A DNA stretch of 64,000 nt. Origin: Prevotella sp. (GTDB lineage: Bacteria; Bacteroidota; Bacteroidia; Bacteroidales; Bacteroidaceae). Below, piece after piece: positions 33,448-42,098 of this stretch. The position numbers and the translations under genes were made by a program. The stretch's first letter is position 1; each line of letters opens with the position of its first letter. The stretch lies in NCBI GenBank assembly GCA_021636625.1, contig JAJWLX010000001.1, positions 124,001 through 188,000 of the forward strand. The letters are read 5' to 3'. The notes under the pieces are model-generated. The model did not search any database and had not been told where the DNA came from. It saw only the letters and a program-made list of their open reading frames with translations.

Positions 33448-34731
33448 ATGAAAATAAAATTTGGATTACTCGTTCTTGCCTTCCTCTCGGCTCTGACGCC
33501 TGTTTCGGCCCAGCGCAAAGTGAAAAAGGTTGAGGTGGAAAAAGTGCCGCAGAAAACGGTGGCTGACATCTATGCTGATTCGCTTATGAAGAGCCGGCAG
33601 CGCATCGATTCCATGAAGATGGACTCTAAGGACAGCAGATATGCCCAGCTCTTTACGCCGCTCACCTTCTATCATGGGCCGGCAGCCCGCATGTTGCGGC
33701 TTAAACCTCAGGATGGGGTGAAGGATTCGCTCGGTACAATGCTCGACCAGACTCTGATGGAGGTTTATCTCACGCGTCCCGACCTGGTGCGCAATACTGA
33801 GACTCATCTCAAAGAGGTGGGAGCACCGCTGGCTACTCAGAGCAAACCGAAAAAGAATCATCCTGACATCGTAGAGCAGGTGGCTCCGAAGGCGATTGAG
33901 GTGGATGCGGCTCCGATGGATATCATCATCACCCGTCCTAACTTCTGGACCATAGGCGGTGATTATTATCTCCAGTTCCTGCAAAACTATGTTTCTGACA
34001 ACTGGTATAAGGGTGGTGAGAGTAATTATTCGGTGCTCGGAAGAGTGACGATGTTTGCCAACTACAATAACAAGCAGAAGGTTAAATGGGAAAATAAAGT
34101 GGAGATGCGCCTGGGTTACCAGACTTCGAAGGGTGATACGGTTCATACGCTGAAGACGAGCGATGATATGATACGATACACCGGAAAACTCGGTCTGCAG
34201 GCTTCAAAGAAGTGGTATTACACCATTCAGGTTGTCGGCCAGACCCAGTTTACGCATGGTTACAAGAACAATGACAAGAAGGTTTACTCCGATTTCTTCT
34301 CGCCATTCAATCTGAACCTCTCTGTCGGTATGGATTATAATGTAGACTGGTTCCATCATCGCCTGAAGGGTAGTGCTCATCTGGCTCCTCTGGCTTTCAA
34401 CTGGAAGTATGTGGGCAGAGAGTCGCTGGCTACGCGATACGGACTGGAAGAGGGGCAGCATGGTATGACCGATTACGGTTCTGAGTGTACCTTCGACCTG
34501 TCGTGGCAGATAGCGGATAATATCAAGTGGAAGACCCGTCTCTGGGGATACACCACTTACAAGCGTGCAGAAATAGAGTGGGAAAACACCATCACCTTCC
34601 AGTTTAACCGCTATATTTCTACCAACATCTTCCTCTATCCGCGTTTCGACGATGGTGTGAAGCGCAAGGATGATAAGAGCTATTGGCAGTTTAAGGAATT
34701 CATGTCAGTAGGTTTCTCTTATTCGTTCTAG
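33448..34731 (+). CDS. DUF3078 outer-membrane protein
   Basis: 427 aa with signal peptide (MKIKFGLLVLAFLSALTPVSAQ). Residues 25-165 are charged and probably periplasmic. The C-terminal part contains NFWTIGGDYYLQFLQNYVSDNWYKGGESNYSVLG, the DUF3078 hallmark, followed by many aromatic beta strands (WENKVEMRLGYQTS, WYYTIQVVGQTQFTHGY) ending in EFMSVGFSYSF, which carries the terminal aromatic of an outer-membrane barrel. Role unknown. A -7 box (TACCTTTG) is at 33416-33423, divergent from pyrG. It ends before a terminator shared with the convergent porin gene. Confidence 0.88.
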   Translation: MKIKFGLLVLAFLSALTPVSAQRKVKKVEVEKVPQKTVADIYADSLMKSRQRIDSMKMDSKDSRYAQLFTPLTFYHGPAARMLRLKPQDGVKDSLGTMLDQTLMEVYLTRPDLVRNTETHLKEVGAPLATQSKPKKNHPDIVEQVAPKAIEVDAAPMDIIITRPNFWTIGGDYYLQFLQNYVSDNWYKGGESNYSVLGRVTMFANYNNKQKVKWENKVEMRLGYQTSKGDTVHTLKTSDDMIRYTGKLGLQASKKWYYTIQVVGQTQFTHGYKNNDKKVYSDFFSPFNLNLSVGMDYNVDWFHHRLKGSAHLAPLAFNWKYVGRESLATRYGLEEGQHGMTDYGSECTFDLSWQIADNIKWKTRLWGYTTYKRAEIEWENTITFQFNRYISTNIFLYPRFDDGVKRKDDKSYWQFKEFMSVGFSYSF

Positions 34732-34757
34732 TATAAGCTGTTGACTGTAAACACAAT

Positions 34758-34790
34758 AAAGGCTCGTTCCTGTAGCAGGAGCGAGCCTTT
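34758..34790. terminator. Bidirectional terminator
   Basis: AAAGGCTCGTTCCTG (34758-34772) and CAGGAGCGAGCCTTT (34776-34790) pair with one mismatch. It lies between the convergent DUF3078 and porin genes. Confidence 0.9.
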
Positions 34791-34800
34791 GTTGTATCTG

Positions 34801-35991
34801 TTAGAATCGGAAGCAAACCTCGGCATCTGCCATGGAGTAATTATGCTTCGCGAGTGTCTTGTCGTTGATGAGCGCATACTCGGTTAGGATAGAGATTCGC
34901 TTGCCGATGTGGAAGTTCAAACCTGCCTCATACTGGGTTCTCTGCATGTTGCTCTTGCCGTTAGGCTGATACATGTCGTAACGCGCCTTCACGTCGATAC
35001 GGCTGTTCTTTGGCAGCTGAGCCAATGGGGCGATAACCAATCCGTAAACACCCTGTGCCTTATCGCCAATCTTTTCATTAAGATTGCAGTCCTTGGCGTT
35101 AGCATCGTTGAAGTTGGTGATGCTCTTGGCAAAAGCCTTGCCGGTAGAGTGGATGTACTCAGAACGTACGGTCCAGCCGTCTTTCTTATATTCGAAAGAG
35201 AAGGCGTAGCGGTTCTGGTTGAGGCTGCGAACCTCGTTGGTATGAGTAATCTCTTTGGTGGCACCAGGAGTTACGCTAGAGGTTGGGTCTGCAACGGTTT
35301 CCGTCCAGTTGCCCTTTCTTGCATAAGAACCGGTCCATCCAAAGGCACCGATTCGCATGCCGCTTACTGGCATTACCCATACGCCACCAATCACATTCTT
35401 CTGATTGTCAACGTCCTTGGTATTGGTTCCCTGTCCGTTGAATACACCAATCTGATAGTGCAGCAGGTTTCTGCCGTTGGCATTCTTGAGGAAATCACCC
35501 TGGAGCTGTAAACCGATGTCACGACCATTGGAAGCGTGTTCGCCGGCACGGTCGCTGAAACCCGCCAACTTGCTCACGTTCTGTGAATAACCCATAAAGC
35601 CCTGGTCGATAGGATGCATCGGGTTCTCGAAGGTAAATGGGTTCTTGAACTGACCAATCTTCACCTTGAAATAGTCGTACTTCTGCCATTCTGCAAACAA
35701 ATCCACCATTCTTGGACTTGAACCCAGGTTGGAAGTGTTGCCGTTAAACTGGATCTGGGTCTTCCAGTAGAAGTCGTCTGCAATGCGACCCTCCAAGGCG
35801 ATACGGCCCATTCGGATGTTGAACGAGTTGGATTCCGCGTTCTTCTGGCCACTATACTGGTACTGGATCATGCCATATCCCGACAATTTCACATTGCTCA
35901 ACCATGAAGGCAATTCGATGGTCTGCTTCTTTTGGGCGCTGGCTGAGACTGCCGTCAAAGCCATGAGCGCCAGGATGATACCTTTTTTCAT
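34801..35991 (-). CDS. Phosphate-selective porin O/P family protein
   Basis: 396 aa with signal peptide (MKKGIILALMALTAVSASAQ). The sequence is a 16-strand-type porin: LSGYGMIQYQYSGQKN, FNIRMGRIALEGRIADDFYWKTQIQF, YFKVKIGQFKNPFTFENPMHP and a terminal YSMADAEVCFRF with the barrel-ending Phe. The KIGQFKNPFTFEN segment is typical of the OprO/OprP-like family in Bacteroidota, where the substrate is usually unknown. It starts 24 bp after the rlmD stop on the same strand, so the two may share a transcript. Confidence 0.88.
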   Translation of the reverse strand: MKKGIILALMALTAVSASAQKKQTIELPSWLSNVKLSGYGMIQYQYSGQKNAESNSFNIRMGRIALEGRIADDFYWKTQIQFNGNTSNLGSSPRMVDLFAEWQKYDYFKVKIGQFKNPFTFENPMHPIDQGFMGYSQNVSKLAGFSDRAGEHASNGRDIGLQLQGDFLKNANGRNLLHYQIGVFNGQGTNTKDVDNQKNVIGGVWVMPVSGMRIGAFGWTGSYARKGNWTETVADPTSSVTPGATKEITHTNEVRSLNQNRYAFSFEYKKDGWTVRSEYIHSTGKAFAKSITNFNDANAKDCNLNEKIGDKAQGVYGLVIAPLAQLPKNSRIDVKARYDMYQPNGKSNMQRTQYEAGLNFHIGKRISILTEYALINDKTLAKHNYSMADAEVCFRF

Positions 35992-36015
35992 CTTATTTCT
36001 ATTTTGTTTTTAGGT

Positions 36016-37617
36016 TTATTTCTTTGCAGCGAGTTCCTCTTCTGTCAGGTCTTCTGCCTGGGCAGCCTGGAGAGCAAGCTTCTCTGCCTCCTTGGCAGCT
36101 TTGGCTTCAGCGATCGCCTTCTCACGCTCTTTGCGCTCCTTCTTCTTCTGCTTGATTTCAGCATCGCTGCGCTTCTCGAGCAATACCACGTTCTCTACGT
36201 GAGGAGTATGAGGGAACATATCAACTGGCTGGACAGCAGCTACCTTGTAGTGGTCGTCCATCAGCTGCAGGTCGCGAGCCTGGGTAGCAGGGTTGCAGCT
36301 TACATATACGATGCGGTTAGGCGCTGCGTTCAGAATCACGTTCACTACATCAGGGTGCATGCCGGCACGTGGAGGGTCGGTGATGATGACATCTGGGCGA
36401 CCGTGCTGGGCGATGAAGTCATTGGTCAGGATATCCTTCATGTCGCCTGCATAGAAGAGGGTGTTCTCAATGTTGTTTATCTGGGAATTCACCTTGGCAT
36501 CCTCTATGGCCTCTGGCACGTATTCGATGCCGATCACCTTCTTTGCCTTGTGAGCCACGAAGTTGGCGATGGTTCCTGTGCCGGTGTAGAGGTCGTAAAC
36601 CAGCTCATCTCCGGTGAGGTTGGCAAACTCGCGCGCCACGCAGTAGAGGTGGTAAGCCTGTTCGGTGTTAGTCTGATAGAAACTCTTTGGACCCACCTTG
36701 AACTTCAAATCCTCCATCAGCTCGAAGATGTGGTCGTTGCCCTTGAAGAGGATGAGGTCCAGATCGTTGATGGTATCATTTCCCTTCTGGTTATCTACAT
36801 ACATGAGTGAGGTAATCTGAGGGAACTTGTCAGCCACCTGCTGCATCAGTTCCAAGGCTCTCTGCTCATCGCCCTCCTCATCGTAGTGGAACTGGAATAC
36901 GAGCATCCACTCGCCTGTATTCGAATTGCGGATCATCATGTCGCGGAGCAATCCGTGCTGCTCACGAAGATCGTAGAAGGTATAGTCGTGAGAATCAGCG
37001 TATTCGAAAACGAAGTTGCGGATTTCGTTGCAGAGGTCATCCATCAGCCAGCACTTCTTGATAGGATAAATCTTGTCGAAGGCACCGGTGATATGGAAGC
37101 CGATAGCATTCTGGGCGTGACGCTCCTTGAGTGAAGTTACGGTATCATCCTCTTTCTGAGGAAGTTGAGCCAACTCTTCTGAAGTAAACCAACGCTTGTT
37201 GCTGCATCCGAACTCAATCTTGTTCCGGTACTCCTGGGTCTTCACGCTGCCCATGATAGGGCGGAACTCAGGGAGTTCGATCTTGCCGATGCGGGTGAGC
37301 TGGTCTTCCACCTGCTTCTGCTTCGCCTTGATCTGCTCCTCGTAAGGGAGGTTCTGCCATTTGCAACCGCCACAGATGCCGAAGTGCTCGCACATAGGCT
37401 CCTGTCTTACGTCGCTCTTCTTGATGAAGCGAACTACCTTCGCCTCGCAATACTTATGTTTTTTCTTAACTACCTGCAAATCTACCACATCGCCAGGTAC
37501 GCAGAAAGGCACGAAGATGACCTGGTCATCTACGCGAGTGATGCACTTACCCTCGGCTGCTACGGCCTCGATGGTGATGTTCTCCAAGAGAGGTAATGGT
37601 TTACGTTTTCTTGCCAT
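36016..37617 (-). CDS. rlmD: RlmD/TrmA-family 23S rRNA uracil-C5 methyltransferase
   Basis: 533 aa. A TRAM domain (about residues 9-70) is followed by a 4Fe-4S motif (CEHFGICGGCKWQ) and a SAM methyltransferase domain with DLYTGTGTIANFVA, IGIEYVPEAIEDA, DPPRAGMHPDV and the catalytic VSCNPATQARDL (Cys), giving C5 methylation of a uracil in 23S rRNA. Assignment to U1939 is by family likeness. The last 50 residues form a very charged Ala/Lys/Glu tail (KQKKKERKEREKAIAEAKAA...) absent from E. coli RlmD, probably a coiled coil or RNA-binding tail. A -7 box (TAACTTTG on the minus strand) is at 37644-37651. Confidence 0.92.
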   Translation of the reverse strand: MARKRKPLPLLENITIEAVAAEGKCITRVDDQVIFVPFCVPGDVVDLQVVKKKHKYCEAKVVRFIKKSDVRQEPMCEHFGICGGCKWQNLPYEEQIKAKQKQVEDQLTRIGKIELPEFRPIMGSVKTQEYRNKIEFGCSNKRWFTSEELAQLPQKEDDTVTSLKERHAQNAIGFHITGAFDKIYPIKKCWLMDDLCNEIRNFVFEYADSHDYTFYDLREQHGLLRDMMIRNSNTGEWMLVFQFHYDEEGDEQRALELMQQVADKFPQITSLMYVDNQKGNDTINDLDLILFKGNDHIFELMEDLKFKVGPKSFYQTNTEQAYHLYCVAREFANLTGDELVYDLYTGTGTIANFVAHKAKKVIGIEYVPEAIEDAKVNSQINNIENTLFYAGDMKDILTNDFIAQHGRPDVIITDPPRAGMHPDVVNVILNAAPNRIVYVSCNPATQARDLQLMDDHYKVAAVQPVDMFPHTPHVENVVLLEKRSDAEIKQKKKERKEREKAIAEAKAAKEAEKLALQAAQAEDLTEEELAAKK

Positions 37618-37813
37618 AATTCAAATTTGTTTTTTTATGGCTGCAAAGTTAATACATTTTTGCGAGAAACGAAAGAGTTGTCCCGGTTTTTTTCAGTCTT
37701 TGTCCCGGATGTTGGGAGGTGGAGAGGAATGGAAGGAGGTGGAGATAGGAGGGGAAAGGGAGAGAAAGACGAGAGGAAAAGGTGAATGAGGTGAAAGTGA
37801 AAAGGTGAATGAA

Positions 37814-37857
37814 GTGAAAGTGAAAAGGTGAATGAGGTGAATGGTGAACTGGGTGAA
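37814..37857. repeat. GTGAA-rich 44-bp block, left copy of an inverted pair
   Basis: It begins GTGAAAGTGAAAAGGTGAAT. Its reverse complement recurs at 38156-38199 with only 2 differences in 44. A second block (GTCAAAAGGTCAAAAGT, near 37888) also recurs inverted to the right of 38199, yet the block order is the same, so the blocks are inverted one by one. Confidence 0.85.
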
Positions 37858-37926
37858 TTTGATGAATATGCTGCGAATGGCAAAAAGGTCAAAAGGTCAA
37901 AAGTGACTTTTCGTAAAAAGAGATGG

Positions 37927-37974
37927 GTTGATGCCAGTTTCTTGATTATTGTTGATGCCTGTTTCTTGAATATT
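37927..37974. repeat. 24-bp tandem duplication
   Basis: Units 37927-37950 and 37951-37974, both starting GTTGATGCC and ending TATT, differ at 2 of 24 positions. Confidence 0.85.
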
Positions 37975-38155
37975 CTGGTATAAGATTTCTTCTATATATA
38001 ATAAAGTAGTACTTACGCGCGTACATTATTAAATGCTTTTTTGATAATTAATGGTATTTAATAGTCTTAATCTTGATATTTGATTATTGTTATATGATGT
38101 TTAGGATTCGTCTCATTTCTGTTCTTTGAAAAATCACATTCGCAAAACCGACTGA

Positions 38156-38199
38156 TTCACCCAATTCACCATTCACCTCGTTCACCTTTTCACTTTCAC
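38156..38199. repeat. GTGAA-rich 44-bp block, right inverted copy
   Basis: On the minus strand it matches 37814-37857 at 42 of 44 positions. A related TCACTTT tandem tract follows to 38225. Confidence 0.85.
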
Positions 38200-38275
38200 T
38201 TTTTCACTTTCACTTTTTCACTTTTGTCAAATGTGACTTTTGACCTTTTGACTTTTTCTAGAACGCAAGTCCGCT

Positions 38276-38454
38276 AGGCGTCCCGCCGGATTTGCAATCC
38301 GGCGTTAAAAAATGTCCTAACCTATTTCGGCTCTGCGGATTTGTAATCCGCAGCAAAGGAGTATGCTTTTTCTTTTATAGGGGGATTACAAATCCCCCGT
38401 TGTCTATAGGTCGAACCTTTTTTAACGACGGATTGCAAATCCGCCGGGACGCCT
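38276..38454. repeat. MITE-like element with 37-bp terminal inverted repeats
   Basis: Ends 38276-38312 and 38418-38454 are inverted repeats (35 of 37 identical; each end reads AGGCGTCCCG inward). Inside are four 19-bp hairpins of the type NNCGGATT-3nt-AATCCGNN (loosely kept in the third) at 38285-38303, 38334-38352, 38380-38398 and 38427-38445, arranged symmetrically. A 17-bp extra copy of the right end (AATCCGCCGGGACGCCT) follows near 38466-38482. No transposase and no clear target-site duplication were seen. Confidence 0.8.
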
Positions 38455-38536
38455 GCCGGGGTCAAATCCGCCGGGACGCCTGGCGGAAGACTTTCTTATG
38501 ACACACCCTCACCTTTCCTCTCCCGGTGCCCATTTT

Positions 38537-38602
38537 CCTACGTCGCGACGTAGCAATTCCTGCGTCCCGACGTAATAATTCCCGCGTCGCGACGTAGGAA
38601 AA
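38537..38602. repeat. Three tandem 22-bp units with a palindromic ACGTCGCGACGT core
   Basis: Units 38537-38558, 38559-38580 and 38581-38602 read CC(T/C)RCGTC(G/C)CGACGTA plus six bases. Each has a self-complementary centre. There are no spacers between units, so it is not a CRISPR array. Confidence 0.85.
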
Positions 38603-38772
38603 GGCGGCCCTGATGGGGTATTCAGCCTCTCAAACTGTCAGAATCTCTTTCTTTGTCAACTTATAAATTCCTCTCAATCGTTGCATATTGATAGTAGATT
38701 GTTAAAAATAGTCCCGTGTGTGCGACAACAGTGTGAAATGTAATCTCGAGATAGCAAAAAAGAGTATAAAAG

Positions 38773-38804
38773 TTTGGTAGTTTCAGAGAAATGTTGTATA
38801 TTTG
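38773..38804 (+). promoter_or_regulatory. Promoter of ppdK
   Basis: TTTG at 38773-38776 and TATATTTG at 38797-38804, spaced 20 bp. The ATG is at 38866. Confidence 0.85.
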
Positions 38805-38865
38805 CATCATCAACAAAAAATTGATAATAACTAGAATTATATAATATTTTTGAACCTATAACAAA

Positions 38866-41586
38866 ATGAACGAAAAAAGAGTTTATACATTCGGCAATGG
38901 ACAAGCCGAAGGAAATGCGAAGATGCGCGAAGTTCTTGGCGGTAAGGGTGCAAACCTCGCTGAGATGAATCTTATCGGTGTACCTGTTCCTCCAGGTTTC
39001 ACTATCACAACTGATACCTGTAACGAGTATTATGAGGTTGGTGAGGAAAAAATCAAGGAACTTCTTCAGGACGAAGTAACTGCCGCTGTAGCTCATACAG
39101 AGGCATTGATGAACTGCAAGTTCGGTTCCGTAGAGAATCCTCTCCTCGTTTCAGTACGTTCAGGTGCTCGCGCATCTATGCCAGGTATGATGGATACCAT
39201 CCTCAACCTTGGTTTGAATGATGAGGTGGCTGAGGGTATGGTCAAGAAGACCGGTAATCCTCATTTCGTTTACGATTCATATCGTCGTTTCGTACAGATG
39301 TATGGTGATGTTGTTATGGGTCTTAAGCCAGTTAACAAGGAAGATATCGACCCATTCGAGGCTATCATCGAAAAGGTGAAGGAAGAGCAGGGGGTTACTC
39401 TCGACAAGGACCTCTCTGTAGAGTCGCTCAAGAAGCTCGTTGAACTCTTCAAGGCTGCCATCAAGGAGCAGACTGGTCAGGATTTCCCTACCAATCCTAT
39501 CGAGCAGCTCTGGGGTGCTATCTGCGCAGTATTCCGTTCTTGGATGAACGAGCGCGCTATCCTCTACCGTAAGATGGAAGGTATTCCTGATGAGTGGGGT
39601 ACAGCTGTTTCTGTCATGGCGATGGTATTCGGTAACATGGGCGAGACTTCTGCTACAGGTGTTTGCTTCTCTCGTGATGCAGGTAATGGTGAGAACCTCT
39701 TCAATGGTGAGTATCTTATCAATGCACAGGGTGAGGACGTAGTAGCTGGTATCCGTACACCACAGCAGATTACAAAGATCGGTTCTCAGCGCTGGGCTGA
39801 GCGTGCTGGCATCTCAGAGGAGGAGCGCGTTGCTAAGTATCCTTCTATGGAAGAGGCTATGCCTGAGCTTTACAAGGAGCTCGACGCTCTCCAGGATAAG
39901 CTGGAGCACCACTATCACGATATGCAGGACATGGAGTTCACCGTACAGGAAGGCAAGCTCTGGTTCCTCCAGACACGTAACGGTAAGCGTACAGGTACCG
40001 CTATGGTGAAGATTGCTATGGATCTCCTCCACGAGGGTATGATCGATGAGAAGACTGCTATCCTCCGCTGTGAGCCACAGAAGCTCGATGAGCTTTTGCA
40101 CCCAGTATTCGATAAGCTCGCTCTCTCTAAGGCTAAGGTGATTACACAGGGTCTCCCTGCTTCTCCAGGTGCTGCCTGCGGTCAGATCGTATTCCACGCT
40201 GACGATGCTCAGGAGTGGCACGAGGATGGCAAGAAGGTCATCATGGTTCGTATCGAGACTTCTCCTGAAGACCTCGCTGGTATGTCGGCTGCCGAGGGTA
40301 TCCTTACCGCTCGTGGTGGTATGACTTCTCACGCTGCCGTAGTGGCTCGTGGTATGGGTAAGTGCTGTGTATCTGGTGCTGGCTCTATCAACGTTGACTA
40401 CAAGACTAAGACTGTTGAGATTGAGGGCGTAGTTTACAAGGAGGGTGATTACATCTCTCTGAACGGTACTACAGGTCAGGTTTACGCAGGACAGATTGAG
40501 ACAAAGGCTGCAGAGCTTTCTGGCGACTTCAAGGAGCTGATGGACCTCTGCGACAAATATACTAAGATGGAGATCCGTACCAATGCAGATACTCCACACG
40601 ATGCTGAGGTAGCTCGTGCATTCGGTGCCAAGGGTATCGGTCTGACACGTACAGAGCACATGTTCTTCGATGATCAGAAGATCGTTGCCATGCGTGAGAT
40701 GATTCTGGCAGACTCTGTTGAGGGTCGTGAGAAGGCTCTTGCCAAGCTCCTCCCATATCAGAAGGCTGACTTCTACGGAATCTTGAAGGCTATGGATGGC
40801 TGCCACGTGAACATCCGCTTGCTCGACCCACCTCTCCACGAGTTCGTACCACACGATTTGGCTGGTCAGCAGACTATGGCCAAGGAGATGGGCGTAAGCG
40901 TTGAGGAAATCAAGAAGCGTGTGAACTCTCTGGCAGAGAACAACCCTATGCTCGGTCATCGTGGTTGCCGTCTCGGTATCACATTCCCAGAGATTACAGC
41001 TATGCAGACTCGTGCCATCCTCGGTGCAGCTTGTGAGTTGAAGAAGGAAGGTTACAACCCATGTCCTGAAATCATGGTTCCGCTCATCGGTACTGTTCAG
41101 GAGCTCAAGCAGCAGAAGGCTATCATCCTCGCTACTTCTAAGGAAGTATTCATCGAGTACGGCGTAGAGGTTGAGTTCGAGATCGGTACAATGATTGAGA
41201 TTCCTCGTGCTGCCCTTACAGCAGGTCAGATTGCAGAAGAGGCTCAGTACTTCTCATTCGGTACTAACGACTTGACACAGATGACCTTCGGTTACTCTCG
41301 TGACGACATCGCTTCATTCCTCCCTGCATACATGGAGAAGAAGATCTTGAAGGTTGACCCATTCCAGGTTCTCGACCAGGAGGGTGTTGGTCAGCTCATC
41401 AAGATGGCAGTAGAGAATGGTCGTGCTACCCGTCCTAACCTCCGCACAGGTATCTGCGGTGAGCACGGTGGTGAGCCTTCATCAGTTAAGTTCTGCGCTA
41501 AGGTTGGTATGAACTACGCTTCATGCTCTCCATTCCGCGTGCCAATCGCCAGACTTGCGGCGGCGCAGGCTGCTGTTGAGGAGTAA
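38866..41586 (+). CDS. ppdK: PpdK, pyruvate phosphate dikinase
   Basis: 906 aa, family length. It interconverts pyruvate + ATP + Pi and PEP + AMP + PPi, linking glycolysis and gluconeogenesis. The N-terminal ATP-grasp part starts KRVYTFGNGQAEGN...LGGKGANLAEMNLIGVPVPPGFTITT. The swivelling domain has the phospho-His motif GGMTSHAAVVARGMGKCCV near residue 484. The C-terminal PEP/pyruvate barrel has ELKKEGYNPCPEIMVPLIG, FSFGTNDLTQMTFGYSRDD and GICGEHGGEPSSVKFC with its catalytic Cys. All key elements are present. It is monocistronic, with its own promoter and a terminator at 41631-41669. Codon use looks like that of a highly expressed gene. Confidence 0.97.
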   Translation: MNEKRVYTFGNGQAEGNAKMREVLGGKGANLAEMNLIGVPVPPGFTITTDTCNEYYEVGEEKIKELLQDEVTAAVAHTEALMNCKFGSVENPLLVSVRSGARASMPGMMDTILNLGLNDEVAEGMVKKTGNPHFVYDSYRRFVQMYGDVVMGLKPVNKEDIDPFEAIIEKVKEEQGVTLDKDLSVESLKKLVELFKAAIKEQTGQDFPTNPIEQLWGAICAVFRSWMNERAILYRKMEGIPDEWGTAVSVMAMVFGNMGETSATGVCFSRDAGNGENLFNGEYLINAQGEDVVAGIRTPQQITKIGSQRWAERAGISEEERVAKYPSMEEAMPELYKELDALQDKLEHHYHDMQDMEFTVQEGKLWFLQTRNGKRTGTAMVKIAMDLLHEGMIDEKTAILRCEPQKLDELLHPVFDKLALSKAKVITQGLPASPGAACGQIVFHADDAQEWHEDGKKVIMVRIETSPEDLAGMSAAEGILTARGGMTSHAAVVARGMGKCCVSGAGSINVDYKTKTVEIEGVVYKEGDYISLNGTTGQVYAGQIETKAAELSGDFKELMDLCDKYTKMEIRTNADTPHDAEVARAFGAKGIGLTRTEHMFFDDQKIVAMREMILADSVEGREKALAKLLPYQKADFYGILKAMDGCHVNIRLLDPPLHEFVPHDLAGQQTMAKEMGVSVEEIKKRVNSLAENNPMLGHRGCRLGITFPEITAMQTRAILGAACELKKEGYNPCPEIMVPLIGTVQELKQQKAIILATSKEVFIEYGVEVEFEIGTMIEIPRAALTAGQIAEEAQYFSFGTNDLTQMTFGYSRDDIASFLPAYMEKKILKVDPFQVLDQEGVGQLIKMAVENGRATRPNLRTGICGEHGGEPSSVKFCAKVGMNYASCSPFRVPIARLAAAQAAVEE

Positions 41587-41630
41587 ATCTCTTCTGAAAG
41601 AAGATTGTACGATTAATGATTAGATAATTA

Positions 41631-41669
41631 GAGGAAAGTGTTTCGTAATGAAGCGCTTTCCTCTTTTTC
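41631..41669 (+). terminator. Terminator of ppdK
   Basis: GAGGAAAG (41631-41638) pairs with CTTTCCTC (41656-41663), followed by TTTTT. Confidence 0.85.
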
Positions 41670-41710
41670 GTCTTTTTTAGGTTAAATTTCGAAAGAAAAT
41701 GAGCAAATCA

Positions 41711-41742
41711 TTTGCAAGTTACATTTATTTTCCGTAATTTTG
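41711..41742 (+). promoter_or_regulatory. Promoter of the small membrane protein / DUF3256 string
   Basis: TTTG at 41711-41714 and TAATTTTG at 41735-41742, spaced 20 bp. The ATG at 41760 is only 17 bp beyond, so the mRNA has almost no leader. Confidence 0.75.
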
Positions 41743-41759
41743 TCGGAAAATAGAGAAAT

Positions 41760-41987
41760 ATGGCAGCAAAAGAAGAAAAGGAAAAGGCAAAGTTTGTCAG
41801 AGAAACTGTAGTAAAGTATTTCTTTGATATGAGTAAATCCACTTTTACTGTAATGGTATTAGGTGGGATGGCGGCTCTGTTTGGTATAGTTCAGACCAAT
41901 CAGGAAGATTCTTACTGGGCGATATTTTGGGGTGTTTTCTTAACTGTCATTTTATTTATAATAGGTTTGTTAATTTCTAAAAGGTAG
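41760..41987 (+). CDS. 75-aa two-helix membrane protein
   Basis: A charged N-terminus (MAAKEEKEKAKFVRETVVKYFFD) precedes two hydrophobic helices (FTVMVLGGMAALFGIVQT and WAIFWGVFLTVILFIIGLLI) and a short SKR tail. No family is recognised. It is first in a string with the 34-aa membrane peptide and the DUF3256 protein; the gap to the peptide is 4 bp, indicating one transcript and probably coupled translation. Confidence 0.7.
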   Translation: MAAKEEKEKAKFVRETVVKYFFDMSKSTFTVMVLGGMAALFGIVQTNQEDSYWAIFWGVFLTVILFIIGLLISKR

Positions 41988-41991
41988 ATAT

Positions 41992-42096
41992 ATGAATACA
42001 TTAGCTTTAACTTTTGCCGTTTGCTCAATAGTAGCATTGGCCTTTCTTGCATGGCTCTTTACTCCTTGGGGAAAGAAGTGGTCGAAGGAATTGTAG
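41992..42096 (+). CDS. 34-aa single-helix membrane peptide
   Basis: ATG 41992 to TAG 42096. One hydrophobic stretch (LALTFAVCSIVALAFLAWLF) is followed by a basic end, TPWGKKWSKEL, as in small inner-membrane proteins. It lies 4 bp after the 75-aa gene and 2 bp before the ATG of the DUF3256 gene, so the three are tightly packed. Hydrophobicity and packing support a real gene; function unknown. Confidence 0.65.
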   Translation: MNTLALTFAVCSIVALAFLAWLFTPWGKKWSKEL

Positions 42097-42098
42097 TG

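Larger units (their letters stand above)
37618..38865. other. 1.25-kb repeat-rich intergenic region without a convincing gene
   Basis: It contains the rlmD -7 box, purine-rich GTGAA tracts, a 24-bp tandem duplication, two strand-mirrored repeat blocks, a MITE-like cruciform element, three 22-bp palindromic units and the ppdK promoter. The small open frames inside it lack start signals and have repeat-driven composition. Confidence 0.85.

Noticed and set aside
38292..38501. Small plus-strand ORF inside the repeat region
   Set aside because: Its codons are made by the CGGATT hairpin units; no promoter, start context or protein-like composition.
38537..38602. Possible CRISPR array
   Set aside because: The units abut without spacers and are palindromic; no cas genes are present.
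38674..39096. 140-aa minus-strand ORF overlapping the ppdK promoter and 5' end
   Set aside because: It runs antisense through the promoter and the first 230 bp of ppdK; composition follows from the strong ppdK frame.
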